Shown here: one piece after another, positions 35,679 to 44,608 of the stretch
How positions within the stretch are numbered: the first letter of the stretch is position 1
Layout of the letters: each line of letters begins with the position of its first letter
Source of the DNA: Paracoccaceae bacterium
Lineage (GTDB): Bacteria; Pseudomonadota; Alphaproteobacteria; Rhizobiales; Stappiaceae
Assembly: GCA_002709505.1 (NCBI GenBank)
Contig: PARB01000014.1
Span: 1-47,777 of the forward strand
Direction of reading: 5' to 3'
DNA length: 47,777 nucleotides
Made by a program: the position numbers and the translations under genes
The notes under the pieces: generated by a model
What the model was told of the DNA's origin: nothing
Databases searched by the model: none
The model's input: the letters and a program-made list of their open reading frames with translations, nothing else

Positions 35679-36536
35679 GTGGAGCGACAGGCCGGCATCT
35701 CGGCGAGCGGTTCTTGCGGCGGGGAGACCGGCGGCCCGGCTCCGGCGCGCGTCTCGCCGGTGGCGCGTCTGCTGCAAGGGGCGGTCCGGTTTTTTCACGC
35801 GGCAAACGATCTGGCCCTGCCGCCGACCTGCCTGTGCTGCGACCGGCTGGTCGCCAGCGATCAGGCATTGTGTTTCGACTGCTGGCACAAGATGCCGTTT
35901 CTCGCACCGCCCTGGTGCCAGCGCCTCGGCGTTCCCTTCGCCTATGATCTGGGGGCCGGCGCGGTGTCGCCGCAGGCGATCGCCAGACCGCCGCTCTATG
36001 ACCGGCTGCGTGCGGTCAGCGCCTACAGCGGGCCGGCGCGGGCACTGGTCGCGCGGCTGAAGTATCATGATCGCCCGTCGGTTTCGCGCGCGATGGGGCG
36101 CTGGATGGCGCGCGCCGGGAGCGAGCTGCTGTGCGTTGAGGAGGTCGACAACGGTCCGCCGCTGCTGGTCCCCGTTCCCCTGCATCGTTTTCGCAACTGG
36201 TCGCGCCGCTACAATCAGGCGGGGCTTCTGGCGCGCGAGATCGCCCGCGCCAACGGAAATGTCGAGATCTGCGCGGACGGGCTTGGCCGCGTGCGCGCCA
36301 CCCGCCGGCAGGTCGGGCTGGATGCGAGCGCGCGGGCGAAAAACGTGCGCGGGGCCTTTGCGGTCTCTTCGCAAGGCGCGCTCAGGATCGCCGGGCGGCG
36401 CTGCGTGCTCATCGACGACGTGCACACCACGGGGGCGACGGCCAATGCGGCGGCGCGCGCGCTGATGAAGGCCGGGGCGGCGGGGGTGGACGTGTTGGTT
36501 TTCGCCCACGCGGGCGCCGATCGGCCGCTTGGCTAG
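35679..36536 (+). CDS. comF: ComF-family phosphoribosyltransferase-like protein
   Basis: 285 residues from GTG 35679. An N-terminal zinc-ribbon has C-L-C-C and C-F-D-C pairs at about residues 51-68. The PRT fold follows with L-V-P-V-P-L-H at about 163, the ComF line R-R-Y-N-Q-A-G-L-L-A-R and the PRPP-loop-like V-L-I-D-D-V-H-T-T-G-A-T near residue 247. In naturally competent bacteria ComF helps DNA uptake; in others the role is unclear. It starts the row comF-grxC-nitrilase-DUF1178 on the plus strand. Confidence 0.92.
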   Translation: MERQAGISASGSCGGETGGPAPARVSPVARLLQGAVRFFHAANDLALPPTCLCCDRLVASDQALCFDCWHKMPFLAPPWCQRLGVPFAYDLGAGAVSPQAIARPPLYDRLRAVSAYSGPARALVARLKYHDRPSVSRAMGRWMARAGSELLCVEEVDNGPPLLVPVPLHRFRNWSRRYNQAGLLAREIARANGNVEICADGLGRVRATRRQVGLDASARAKNVRGAFAVSSQGALRIAGRRCVLIDDVHTTGATANAAARALMKAGAAGVDVLVFAHAGADRPLG

Positions 36537-36649
36537 CGCGCGGGTGCTGGATGCTGGCCCTTGCACAGCGCTCCCATTGCTCGATATATCCCGACCGGGG
36601 CCGCATTCGCGCGCCCTGCGACGGCAAGAAAGCTCAGGAAGGCTGCGAC

Positions 36650-36904
36650 ATGGCGGTTGAAGTGTACACCCGGCAGATGTGCGGGTTCTGCACGATGGCG
36701 AAGAGCCTTCTGCAGAAGAAAGAGGTTGCGTTCCGGGAGTTCGACGCGACCTTCGATCCGGCCCTGCGCAAGGAGATGATCCAGCGCGCCAATGGCGCCT
36801 CGACGTTTCCGCAGATCTTCATCAACGACACCCATGTCGGCGGTTGCGACGAGCTGATGGCGCTGGAACGCGCCGGCAAGCTCGACGCGCTGCTGTCGGC
36901 CTGA
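36650..36904 (+). CDS. grxC: Glutaredoxin 3
   Basis: 84 residues from ATG 36650 (AGGAAGG upstream). The dithiol site is C-G-F-C at residues 11-14; C-P-Y-C is the common form, so Gly-Phe between the Cys is a minor variant. T-F-P-Q-I-F-I and G-G-C-D-E-L are the cis-Pro and GSH-binding parts. It reduces disulfides and glutathione adducts in the cytoplasm. 31 bases before the nitrilase gene, likely one operon. Confidence 0.95.
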   Translation: MAVEVYTRQMCGFCTMAKSLLQKKEVAFREFDATFDPALRKEMIQRANGASTFPQIFINDTHVGGCDELMALERAGKLDALLSA

Positions 36905-36935
36905 CGCAGGCCTCGACGAGCGGGAAGGACAGCGG

Positions 36936-37790
36936 ATGACTCATCTTTGCGCAGCCGTGATCCAGACGCGCAGCGGGCGCGACATCGCCCGCAACATCGA
37001 GGAGACGAGCGCGCTGATCCGCGCGGCGGCGCGCGACGGCGCCCGCTACATCCAGACGCCGGAAATGACGCATCTTCTGGAAAAAAGCCGCAAGGACCTG
37101 TTTTCCAAGATTGCGACCGAGGAGGAGGATGCCGGCGTTGCTGCCTACGGGCGGCTCGCTGCGGAGCTAGGCGTGTTCTTGCACATTGGGTCGCTCGCCA
37201 TCCGCACCGGCGTGGACAGCGTTGCCAATCGCGGACTGTTGTTCGGGCCCGACGGGCAGCTGATGGCGCGCTACGACAAGATTCACATGTTCGACGTCGA
37301 TCTCCCCAATGGCGAGAGCTGGCGCGAATCCGCGACCTATCGGCCGGGCGAGGAGGCGGTGACGGTCGATCTTGGCGACGTCAAGCTCGGCATGGGCGTG
37401 TGCTACGACATCCGCTTTCCCGCACTGTTTCGCGCGCTCGCCGTGGCCGGCGCCGGGGTCCTGAGCGCGCCGGCCGCCTTCACCCGCCAGACCGGCGAGG
37501 CGCATTGGCATATATTGCAGCGGGCGCGGGCCATCGAGACCGGGTCCTTTGTCGTCTCCGCCGCCCAGGGCGGGAAACACGAGGACGGGCGCGAGACCTA
37601 CGGCCACAGCCTGATCGTCGCGCCCTGGGGCGAAATCCTGGCCGAGATCGATCACGACGCGCCGGGATATGCGCTGGCCGAGCTCGATCTCTCCCAGGTC
37701 GCGGCGGCGCGCGGGCGCATTCCCGCGCTTGCCAATGCACGGTCCTTCACGCTGCGCGAGGCGGGCGCGCTCACCGAGGGCGCGCGATGA
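36936..37790 (+). CDS. Carbon-nitrogen hydrolase (Nit2-like, nitrilase superfamily)
   Basis: 284 residues (GGAAGGA upstream). The catalytic triad is visible: Glu in Q-T-P-E-M-T (about residue 46), Lys in R-Y-D-K-I-H-M-F and Cys in G-V-C-Y-D-I-R-F-P. The D-V-D-L-P-N-G motif after the Lys marks the Nit1/Nit2 branch, omega-amidases or deaminated-glutathione amidases. The position beside glutaredoxin suits a role in glutathione repair (inference). Its stop overlaps the start of the DUF1178 gene as ATGA. Confidence 0.92.
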   Translation: MTHLCAAVIQTRSGRDIARNIEETSALIRAAARDGARYIQTPEMTHLLEKSRKDLFSKIATEEEDAGVAAYGRLAAELGVFLHIGSLAIRTGVDSVANRGLLFGPDGQLMARYDKIHMFDVDLPNGESWRESATYRPGEEAVTVDLGDVKLGMGVCYDIRFPALFRALAVAGAGVLSAPAAFTRQTGEAHWHILQRARAIETGSFVVSAAQGGKHEDGRETYGHSLIVAPWGEILAEIDHDAPGYALAELDLSQVAAARGRIPALANARSFTLREAGALTEGAR

Positions 37791-38293
37791 TCCGCTATCA
37801 GCTGCGCTGCACCGATGGACACGCCTTCGAGGCGTGGTTTCGCGGCTCCGACGATTTCGAGGCGCAGCGGGCGCGCGATCTGGTGGCCTGCCCGGCCTGC
37901 GGGTCGACCCATGTCGAAAAGGCCTTGATGGCGCCGGCCGTCTCCACCGCCCGCTCGCGCGAAGGCCGGGTGCTGCCGACGCCGGTGCCTGCTCCCGTCG
38001 AGGCCGCGGTGCCCGATGCGCCCGCCGGGCCCGTCGCGACCGGGCCGATCGCCGCTGAGGCGAGCGGTCGCGCGGCGGAAATCCTCGACAAGCTCAGGGC
38101 GCTTCGCGCGGAACTCATGGCCAAGGGCGAGAACGTCGGATCGGCTTTTCCGGAAGAGGCGCGCAAGATCCACTACGGCGAGGCCGAGGAACGCGGCATC
38201 TACGGTGCTGCAACGCGCGAGGAAGCGGCGGAACTCATCGAGGAAGGCATTCCGGTGCTGCCCCTGCCGGTGCTTCCCGAAGACCGCAACTGA
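37787..38293 (+). CDS. DUF1178-family protein
   Basis: 168 residues. The N-terminus M-I-R-Y-Q-L-R-C-T-D-G-H-A-F-E-A-W-F plus C-P-A-C-G-S at about residue 36 forms a small zinc-ribbon-like module. A Pro/Ala/Val linker is followed by the conserved C-terminal helix region E-A-R-K-I-H-Y-G-E-A-E-E-R-G-I-Y-G. Function unknown; the family is widespread in proteobacteria. The ATGA overlap with the nitrilase gene indicates translational coupling. Confidence 0.94.
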   Translation: MIRYQLRCTDGHAFEAWFRGSDDFEAQRARDLVACPACGSTHVEKALMAPAVSTARSREGRVLPTPVPAPVEAAVPDAPAGPVATGPIAAEASGRAAEILDKLRALRAELMAKGENVGSAFPEEARKIHYGEAEERGIYGAATREEAAELIEEGIPVLPLPVLPEDRN

Positions 38294-38309
38294 TCCCCTC
38301 GCCGTTTCG

Positions 38310-38750
38310 TCACGACAGCCGTTTCAACGCATCGCGCAGGGCCTGAGGGTCCGCCGGCGCAAGTAGCCGGTCGATGTGTGCCTGGGCCTCATGCCAGGCG
38401 GGCAGGGCGGCGATCAGTGCCGCGTGCCCGGCGTCGGTGAGGATCAGGCACCTGGCTCGCCGATCCTTCGGATGCGGTTCGATGCGCACCAGCCCCCGAC
38501 GCTGCAGCGGCTTGAGGGCGGCGGTCAGTGTCGTGCGGTCCATGGCGAGGAGCTCGGCAACGGGCCCGAAGGTCGGCGGCTCGGGCCGGTTCAGCGACAT
38601 CAGCAGGGAAAATTGTCCGTTGGTCAGGCCGAAGGGGCGAAGCGCCTCGTCGTAATGGCGCGCCAGAGCGCGGCCGGCGCGCTGGACATGCAGGCACAGG
38701 CAGGTGTCGCGCACGTTCAGCGTCGACTCAAAAGGCAGCGTCTTTGACAT
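38310..38750 (-). CDS. MarR-family transcriptional regulator
   Basis: 146 residues with a winged-helix core: G-L-T-N-G-Q-F-S-L-L-M-S-L at about 41, then P-V-A-E-L-L-A-M-D-R-T-T-L-T-A-A-L-K-P-L-Q-R-R-G-L-V (recognition helix) and the wing P-H-P-K-D-R-R-A-R. Two Cys near the N-terminus (R-D-T-C-L-C-L-H, residues 17 and 19) lie where redox-sensing OhrR-like members have theirs, so thiol sensing is possible (inference). Divergent from the DUF1428 gene with palindromes between. Its promoter places the start point at or next to the start codon, so the mRNA may be leaderless. Confidence 0.92.
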   Translation of the reverse strand: MSKTLPFESTLNVRDTCLCLHVQRAGRALARHYDEALRPFGLTNGQFSLLMSLNRPEPPTFGPVAELLAMDRTTLTAALKPLQRRGLVRIEPHPKDRRARCLILTDAGHAALIAALPAWHEAQAHIDRLLAPADPQALRDALKRLS

Positions 38751-38756
38751 GGGGTA

Positions 38757-38785
38757 ATTATGTTGATATCAACCTAAATAGGCAA
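38757..38785 (-). promoter_or_regulatory. Promoter of the marR gene
   Basis: On the minus strand TTGCCT (38780-38785) and CATAAT (38757-38762, five of six) are 17 bases apart. The start of transcription would be about 38750, i.e. at the A of the start codon, and no Shine-Dalgarno is present. Confidence 0.65.
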
Positions 38786-38803
38786 ACGATTATTGCCGTT
38801 TGC
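38762..38803. promoter_or_regulatory. Palindromes in the marR/DUF1428 interval, probable MarR operators
   Basis: GTTGATATCAAC (38762-38773) is a perfect 12-base palindrome lying between the -35 and -10 of the marR promoter and touching the -10. GCAAACG (38782-38788) and CGTTTGC (38797-38803) form a second inverted repeat eight bases apart, overlapping the marR -35. TTGCCG (38793-38798) may serve as -35 for the DUF1428 gene with TGCAAT (38815-38820). MarR binding here would shut both directions. Confidence 0.65.
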
Positions 38804-38885
38804 GCGCGCCTGGCTGCAATGCGTTTGACGACCCTGCACGACGGCGGGAGTCGCGGCAGGGCGCGCTCCTTGAGGAGGAAATACC

Positions 38886-39242
38886 GTGAGTTATGTGACT
38901 GGAATGATTGCGGCCGTGCCGGCTGAAAACAAGGAGGCGTTTCGCGCCCATGCGGCTGCGGCGGCAAAGCTTTTCATCGAGTTCGGTGCAACGCGCGTGA
39001 CCGATTGCTGGGGTGACGACGTGCCAAAGGGCGAGACGACGGATTTCTTTGGTGCGGTGAAGGCCGAAAAGGACGAGGTCGTCGTCTTCAGCTGGATCGA
39101 ATTTCCCTCCCGCGAGGTCCGGGACATCGTGTTCGAGAAGATGATGAGCGATCCGCGCATGGCCGAAATCGGCGAAATGCCCTTCGACGGCAAGCGCATG
39201 ATCTTCGGCGGCTTCGAGCCCATGGTCGACACAAGGGCCTGA
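38886..39242 (+). CDS. DUF1428 (YbaA-like) family protein
   Basis: 118 residues from GTG 38886, with a very strong ribosome site (GAGGAGGAA). M-S-Y-V-T-G-M-I-A-A-V-P opens the sequence; conserved later are D-C-W-G-D-D-V-P-K-G-E, F-S-W-I-E-F-P-S and D-G-K-R-M-I-F-G-G-F-E-P. The fold is ferredoxin-like (dimeric alpha/beta barrel). No biochemical role is established. Divergent from a MarR regulator and probably its target. Confidence 0.92.
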   Translation: MSYVTGMIAAVPAENKEAFRAHAAAAAKLFIEFGATRVTDCWGDDVPKGETTDFFGAVKAEKDEVVVFSWIEFPSREVRDIVFEKMMSDPRMAEIGEMPFDGKRMIFGGFEPMVDTRA

Positions 39243-39271
39243 GGGTCGGCGCCGCTTTTATCGCAGGCGTG

Positions 39272-39964
39272 TCAGGCCAGCCAGTCGCGCATGATGCGGG
39301 TGATCGCGTCGGGCGTTTCCAGGGTTGGAAGATGCCCGGCGTCGGCGACCACCTCGAGCCGGCTGTCCGGGATCAGCGCGTGCATTTCGCGGGCCCGGTC
39401 CGGCGGCGTGAGCCGGTCGCCCTCGCCGACGACGATGGTGGTCGGGCAGGCGATGCGGCCAAGGTCCGGGCGGGCGTCTGGCCGTGCCAGAATCGCCTCC
39501 TGCTGGCGGATGAAGGCCTGGGGGCCGACGTCTTCCGCCATGAGCGTGCAGATCGCCCTGAGGGCGGGGTCATGCTCGCGGCTTTCATGCACGAACAGCG
39601 GAAACAGCGCGGGCAGGATCTGATCGAACCGCCCGGCGTCGGCAAGCGCCATCTGCCGGCGGCGGTTTTCCGTTTGTTCCGGCGCGTCGGGGCGGGCGGT
39701 GGTGTCGAGCAGCATCAGCCGCGTGACGCGGTGCGGCGCCTTGCGCATCACCGCCATCGCCACATAGCCGCCCATCGACAGTCCGGCGAGCGCGAACCGC
39801 TCCGGTGCCGTGTCCAGCAGCCGCTCGGCGATGGCGTCCAGCGTCGCGTCCGAGCGGTGGTCTGCGATCATCACCGCCCGACCGGCGAGCGCCGCGATCT
39901 GCGGGCCGAACAGGGCGTCCGTGCACAGGAGGCCCGGAACGAGGACCAGAGGCGTGCTGCTCAT
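39272..39964 (-). CDS. Alpha/beta hydrolase
   Basis: 230 residues. L-V-P-G-L-L-C-T-D opens the core (oxyanion position), A-G-L-S-M-G-G-Y-V-A-M is the nucleophile elbow (Ser about 63), V-G-E-G-D-R-L-T-P-P holds the acid and A-D-A-G-H-L-P-T the His. The G-L-S-M-G-G elbow and short cap resemble MenH/BioH-like or lactonase-type hydrolases. Substrate unknown. It begins seven bases after the ubiG stop, so it is read with ubiG; a link to quinone synthesis is not proven. Confidence 0.9.
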   Translation of the reverse strand: MSSTPLVLVPGLLCTDALFGPQIAALAGRAVMIADHRSDATLDAIAERLLDTAPERFALAGLSMGGYVAMAVMRKAPHRVTRLMLLDTTARPDAPEQTENRRRQMALADAGRFDQILPALFPLFVHESREHDPALRAICTLMAEDVGPQAFIRQQEAILARPDARPDLGRIACPTTIVVGEGDRLTPPDRAREMHALIPDSRLEVVADAGHLPTLETPDAITRIMRDWLA

Positions 39965-39971
39965 CGCCGTC

Positions 39972-40748
39972 TCACTCCGCCCGGTCCGCGTCGCGGGAAA
40001 ACAGCATCATGTAGTTCACGTTCATGTCGGACGATCGGTTCCAGCTGTCGGCGAGCGGATTGAAGGTCACGCCGCAGCGGTCGCGCACGCTCAGGCCGGC
40101 GGCGGTCAGCGGGCCTTCCAGCTCCTCCGGTTTCACCAGCTTCTCGTAGCTGTGCGTGCCCTTGGGCAGCCAGCGCAGCACGTATTCGGCGCCGACGATG
40201 GCGAGCGCATAGGCCTTGAGCGTGCGGTTGATCGTCGCCATGAACATCAGTCCGCCGGGCTTCACCAGCTGCGCGCAGGCATCCAAATAAAGCGGCACGT
40301 CGGAGACGTGCTCGACGACCTCCATGTTGAGCACGACGTCGTATTTTTCACCCGCGGCGGCGAGGTCCTCTGCCGTGGTGGCGCGATAGTCGATGTCGAG
40401 GCCGGAAGTCTCGGCGTGAAGCTTCGCGACCTCGATGTTGGTGGCGGAGGCATCGGCGCCGACCACATTGGCGCCGAGCCGCGCCATCGGCTCGCACAGC
40501 AGTCCGCCGCCACAGCCGATGTCGAGGATCGACAGCCCCTTGAAAGCGTCGGCGGAACGCTCGTCGCGGCCGAAATGGGCCGAGACCTGCTCCTTGATGT
40601 AGGTGAGGCGGACGGGGTTGAACTTGTGCAGCGGCCGGAACTTGCCGGCCGGGTTCCACCATTCCGCCGCAAGCGCGGAAAATCGGGCGACCTCGGCATC
40701 GTCGACCGTGCCGGTGGAGGTGCCTTTGGAGGTATGTGCGGCGCTCAT
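39972..40748 (-). CDS. ubiG: Bifunctional ubiquinone O-methyltransferase UbiG
   Basis: 258 residues from ATG 40748 (AAGGGA eight bases upstream). [19 protein letters not shown] is the UbiG start motif. SAM motif I is [10 protein letters not shown], motif II/III E-V-V-E-H-V and [14 protein letters not shown], and the R-W-L-P-K-G-T-H loop is specific to UbiG. It performs both O-methylations in ubiquinone synthesis at the inner membrane. Divergent from lysC, as in many Hyphomicrobiales. Confidence 0.97.
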   Translation of the reverse strand: MSAAHTSKGTSTGTVDDAEVARFSALAAEWWNPAGKFRPLHKFNPVRLTYIKEQVSAHFGRDERSADAFKGLSILDIGCGGGLLCEPMARLGANVVGADASATNIEVAKLHAETSGLDIDYRATTAEDLAAAGEKYDVVLNMEVVEHVSDVPLYLDACAQLVKPGGLMFMATINRTLKAYALAIVGAEYVLRWLPKGTHSYEKLVKPEELEGPLTAAGLSVRDRCGVTFNPLADSWNRSSDMNVNYMMLFSRDADRAE

Positions 40749-40776
40749 CGTGGGATCCCTTTCGCTTGGTTCTGGT

Positions 40777-40805
40777 TTGGTCGATGGTCGCAGGCCCTTT
40801 GTCAA
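40777..40805 (-). promoter_or_regulatory. Possible ubiG promoter
   Basis: A full-consensus TTGACA (minus strand, 40800-40805) faces ubiG; 17 bases further the -10 position reads GACCAA, which is poor. The -35 alone supports the call. Confidence 0.35.
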
Positions 40806-40814
40806 GCGTGGCAG

Positions 40815-40843
40815 TTGCGGTGGGGCGTCGCAGTCTGTATGGC
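40815..40843 (+). promoter_or_regulatory. Possible lysC promoter
   Basis: TTGCGG (40815-40820) and TATGGC (40838-40843) are 17 bases apart, about 70 bases before the lysC start. Both boxes are partial matches. Confidence 0.4.
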
Positions 40844-40912
40844 TATGCGCCGATCCGCCCGGCAGTCCCGCCGATGCGGCCCCTTTCACGCTCGCAGTGT
40901 CATACGTGTGCC

Positions 40913-42163
40913 ATGGCCCGACTGGTTTTGAAGTTCGGCGGAACCTCCGTCGCCAATCTGGAGCGCATCCGCAATGCGGCGCGCCATGTGAAACGCGAAG
41001 TCGACGCCGGTCACCAGGTGGCCGTCGTGGTTTCGGCGATGTCGGGCGAGACCAACAAGCTGGTCGGCCTGTGCCGCGAGGCGTCGGCGATGCACGACGC
41101 GCGCGAATACGACGCGGTGGTCTCTTCCGGTGAACAGGTCACCAGCGGATTGCTTGCCATCGTGCTGCAGGACATGGGCGTGGAGGCCCGATCCTGGCAG
41201 GGCTGGCAGATCGCGCTGAAAACGGATTCCCAGCACGGTGCCGCGCGCATCACCGACATTGACGGCGAGCGGCTGGTCGAACGCCTCGAAAAGGGGCAGG
41301 TCGCCGTGGTCGCCGGTTTCCAGGGGGTTGCGCCCGACAACAGGATCGCGACGCTCGGACGCGGCGGGTCGGACACCAGCGCGGTGGCGATCGCGGCCGC
41401 GATCGGCGCGGATCGCTGCGACATCTACACCGACGTCGACGGGGTCTATACCACCGATCCGCGTATCGTGCCCAAGGCGCGCCGGCTGGAACGCATCGCC
41501 TTTGAGGAAATGCTGGAGATGGCCTCGCTCGGCGCCAAGGTGCTGCAGGTGCGCTCCGTTGAAATGGCCATGGTGCATGGCGTGCGCACCTTCGTGCGCT
41601 CCAGCTTCGACGACCCGGATGCGCCGCAGGTCGGCGCGGGCGGCCTGCCGCCTGGAACTCTCATTTGCGACGAGGATGAAATCGTGGAACAGCAAGTCGT
41701 GACCGGGATTGCCTTTGCAAGGGACGAGGCGCAGGTCTCCATCCGCAACGTCGACGACAAGCCCGGCGTCGCCAGCGCGGTGTTCGGATCGCTCGCCGAT
41801 GCCAACATCAACGTGGACATGATCGTCCAGAACATTTCGCCCGACGGGCGCACCACGGACATCACCTTCACGGTGCCCGAAAGCGACTACGACCGCGCCT
41901 TTTCTGTGCTGGAAAAGCAGCGCGGCACGATCGGCTACGAGGCGATCGAGGGCGCGCGCGACGTGGTGAAGGTCTCGGTCATCGGCATCGGCATGCGCAG
42001 CCACGCGGGCATCGCGGCGCGCTGTTTCGAGGGACTCGCGCAGAAGGGGATCAACATCCGCGCGATCACCACCTCGGAGATCAAGATCTCCGTTCTCATC
42101 GATTCCGCCTACACCGAGCTTGCGGTGCGGACTCTCCATTCGCTATACGATCTGGACGGGTAA
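40913..42163 (+). CDS. lysC: Aspartate kinase, lysine/threonine-sensitive type
   Basis: 416 residues from ATG 40913 ([13 protein letters not shown]). The kinase domain has K-F-G-G-T-S and the [10 protein letters not shown] motif; two ACT domains follow from about residue 265 ([13 protein letters not shown] and V-S-V-I-G-I-G-M). It makes aspartyl phosphate, the first step to lysine, methionine and threonine, and is normally feedback-inhibited through the ACT domains. No clear ribosome site precedes the ATG. It is followed after 90 bases by ptsP. Confidence 0.96.
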   Translation: MARLVLKFGGTSVANLERIRNAARHVKREVDAGHQVAVVVSAMSGETNKLVGLCREASAMHDAREYDAVVSSGEQVTSGLLAIVLQDMGVEARSWQGWQIALKTDSQHGAARITDIDGERLVERLEKGQVAVVAGFQGVAPDNRIATLGRGGSDTSAVAIAAAIGADRCDIYTDVDGVYTTDPRIVPKARRLERIAFEEMLEMASLGAKVLQVRSVEMAMVHGVRTFVRSSFDDPDAPQVGAGGLPPGTLICDEDEIVEQQVVTGIAFARDEAQVSIRNVDDKPGVASAVFGSLADANINVDMIVQNISPDGRTTDITFTVPESDYDRAFSVLEKQRGTIGYEAIEGARDVVKVSVIGIGMRSHAGIAARCFEGLAQKGINIRAITTSEIKISVLIDSAYTELAVRTLHSLYDLDG

Positions 42164-42253
42164 GCGAACGGTTGCCGGCCCGGCGGTCCCGCGGGGCGCG
42201 CTGACCGGTTCGTTTTCGTCGCCCGTTCGGACCATGCGGAAAGGACTAGACGG

Positions 42254-44524
42254 GTGATGCGGAGCACTCTCGCCGGCCCCCGTGTTCTGCTGCGTCGTCT
42301 CCGTGAAGTGATGGCGGAGCCGATCAACGCTCAGGAACGGCTCGACAAGATCGTAGTCCTGATCGCGGCCAATGTGGTGGCCGAGGTCTGCTCCGTCTAT
42401 ATCCTGCGTGCCGACGGCGTGCTCGAGCTCTATGCGACCGAGGGTCTCAACCGCGACGCGGTGCACAAGACCAGCCTGAAGGTCGGAGAGGGTCTTGTCG
42501 GCCTGATCGCAGCCGATGCGCGGCCGCTCAATCTTCCCAACGCCCAGGCCCATCCCGCCTTCGCCTATCGGCCGGAGACGGGAGAGGACGCCTATAATTC
42601 CTTCCTCGGCGTGCCGATCCTGCGCGCCGGGCGCACGCTTGGCGTGCTGGTCGTCCAGAATCAGTCGCACCGGACCTATTTCGAGGATGAGGTCGAGGCG
42701 CTGCAGACCACCGCGATGGTGATCGCGGAAATGGTCGCCGCCGGCGAACTGGAAGCCATCGTCCAGCAGGGCACCAAGCTCGACCTGACCCGGCCGATGC
42801 ATTTTCAGGGCGTGGCGCTCTCCGACGGCGTCGGGCTCGGTCATGTGGTGCTGCACGAACCGCGGGTCGTCGTCACCAACCTGATCGCCGAGGATGCCTC
42901 TGCCGAGCTTGAAAAGCTGGAGCGCGCCATCGCCCGGCTGCGCATTTCGCTCGACGACCTGCTTGCCTCCGGCGATTTCGCCCAGCACGGCGAGCACCGC
43001 GAGGTGCTGGAAGCCTACCGGATGTTTGCCAATGATCGCGGCTGGATCCGCAAGATCGAGGAGGCGATCAACAACGGCCTGACCGCCGAGGCGGCGGTGG
43101 AGAAGGTCCAGTCGGACACCCGCGCGCGGATGATGCGCCAGACCGATCCTTACTTGCGCGAACGGCTGCACGATCTCGACGATCTGGCGCACCGGCTGAT
43201 CCGCGAACTCATGGGCCGCCAGCACGGACCGGTGTCGGAAAGCCTGCCGCAGGATGCGGTCATCGTGGCGCGCAACATGGGCGCGGCGGAGCTGCTCGAC
43301 TACGGCCGCGAGCGCATCCGCGCCATCGCGCTGGAGGAGGGCGGCCCGACCAGCCATGTCACCATCGTGGCGCGGGAGCTGGGCATCGCCGCCGTGGGCC
43401 TTGCGGAAAATCTCGTCAGCCTCGCCGAATCGGGCGACGCGGTGATCGTCGACGGCGAGAGCGGCCAGATCCACCTGCGCCCGGCGCAGGATATCGAAAA
43501 CGCCTATGCGGAAAAGGTGCGCTTCCGCGCCCGCCGTCAGGCGCAATACCGGCGGCTGCGCAACAAGCCCTCGATCACCCGCGACAATGTCGACATCTCG
43601 CTGCAGCTCAATGCCGGCCTGCTGGTCGACCTGCCGGCGGTCTCCGAATCGGGCGCTGCCGGCGTTGGCCTGTTCCGCACCGAGCTGCAGTTCATGGTGG
43701 CCTCGTCGTTTCCGCGCATGAGCGAGCAGACCGACTACTACCGTCAGGTGCTCGATGCGGCGGACGGGCGACCCGTCACCTTCCGCACGCTCGACATCGG
43801 CGGCGACAAGGTGCTGCCCTACCTGCGCGCGATCCAGGAGGAGAACCCGGCGATGGGCTGGCGGGCGATCCGCTTCGGCCTCGACCGTCCGGGCATCCTG
43901 CGCACCCAGATCCGCGCGCTGCTGCATGCGTCCGCGGGCCGCGAATTGCGCATCATGTTTCCGATGGTGTCGGCGGTCTCTGAGTTCCATCAGGCCAAGG
44001 CGATGGTGGAGCGCGAGATCAAGCATCTGCGCCGGCACAATCACAAGGGGCCGGAACGCCTGCAGCTCGGCGTGATGATCGAGGTTCCCTCGCTGCTCTA
44101 TCAGCTCGACGAGCTGTTCGATGCAGTCGATTTCGCCTCCATCGGCTCCAACGACCTGTTCCAGTTCTTCACCGCCGTCGACCGGGGCAACACGCGGGTC
44201 GCCGCGCGGTTCGACACGATGGGCGTGCCCTTCCTCAGGGCGCTGCGCCAGATTGCCGAACGCGCCAAGGCGCACAACACGCCGGTGACGCTGTGCGGCG
44301 AGATCGCCGGCCAGCCGTTGCAGGCGATGGCGCTTGCCGCCATCGGCTACCGCGCCCTGTCGATGTCGGCGGCGGCGCTGGGGCCGGTGAAGGCGATGGT
44401 GCGCGGCCTCGATGTCGGCCGCCTGTCGGCGCGGCTGCAGCCCCGGCTGGAAACGCCCGGCGCGCTGGACGATCCGCGCGCGCTGCTGCGCGCCTTCGCT
44501 GCTGAAAACGACATTCCGTTGTAG
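42254..44524 (+). CDS. ptsP: Nitrogen-type PTS enzyme I, phosphoenolpyruvate-protein phosphotransferase PtsP
   Basis: 756 residues from GTG 42254 (or ATG at 42257; AGGA upstream). Residues about 20-160 form a GAF domain (A-E-V-C-S-V-Y-I-L-R; F-L-G-V-P-I-L-R-A-G-R). After an enzyme I N-terminal helical part comes the phospho-His loop G-G-P-T-S-H-V-T-I-V-A-R (His about 368). The PEP-binding barrel follows with F-R-T-E, F-R-T-L-D-I-G-G-D-K, the signature I-G-S-N-D-L-F-Q-F and the Cys of V-T-L-C-G-E. It starts the PTS-Ntr chain (NPr, EIIA-Ntr), which regulates potassium, nitrogen and carbon metabolism rather than sugar uptake; in rhizobia glutamine binds the GAF domain. Confidence 0.97.
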   Translation: MMRSTLAGPRVLLRRLREVMAEPINAQERLDKIVVLIAANVVAEVCSVYILRADGVLELYATEGLNRDAVHKTSLKVGEGLVGLIAADARPLNLPNAQAHPAFAYRPETGEDAYNSFLGVPILRAGRTLGVLVVQNQSHRTYFEDEVEALQTTAMVIAEMVAAGELEAIVQQGTKLDLTRPMHFQGVALSDGVGLGHVVLHEPRVVVTNLIAEDASAELEKLERAIARLRISLDDLLASGDFAQHGEHREVLEAYRMFANDRGWIRKIEEAINNGLTAEAAVEKVQSDTRARMMRQTDPYLRERLHDLDDLAHRLIRELMGRQHGPVSESLPQDAVIVARNMGAAELLDYGRERIRAIALEEGGPTSHVTIVARELGIAAVGLAENLVSLAESGDAVIVDGESGQIHLRPAQDIENAYAEKVRFRARRQAQYRRLRNKPSITRDNVDISLQLNAGLLVDLPAVSESGAAGVGLFRTELQFMVASSFPRMSEQTDYYRQVLDAADGRPVTFRTLDIGGDKVLPYLRAIQEENPAMGWRAIRFGLDRPGILRTQIRALLHASAGRELRIMFPMVSAVSEFHQAKAMVEREIKHLRRHNHKGPERLQLGVMIEVPSLLYQLDELFDAVDFASIGSNDLFQFFTAVDRGNTRVAARFDTMGVPFLRALRQIAERAKAHNTPVTLCGEIAGQPLQAMALAAIGYRALSMSAAALGPVKAMVRGLDVGRLSARLQPRLETPGALDDPRALLRAFAAENDIPL

Positions 44525-44608
44525 CGAGACGGCTCTCTCGCCTTGCCGGATCGCGCCTGCTGGTCGCGCCGGCCCTTCCCTTCTCACCTCAAAGGATGCC
44601 CCCACGCC

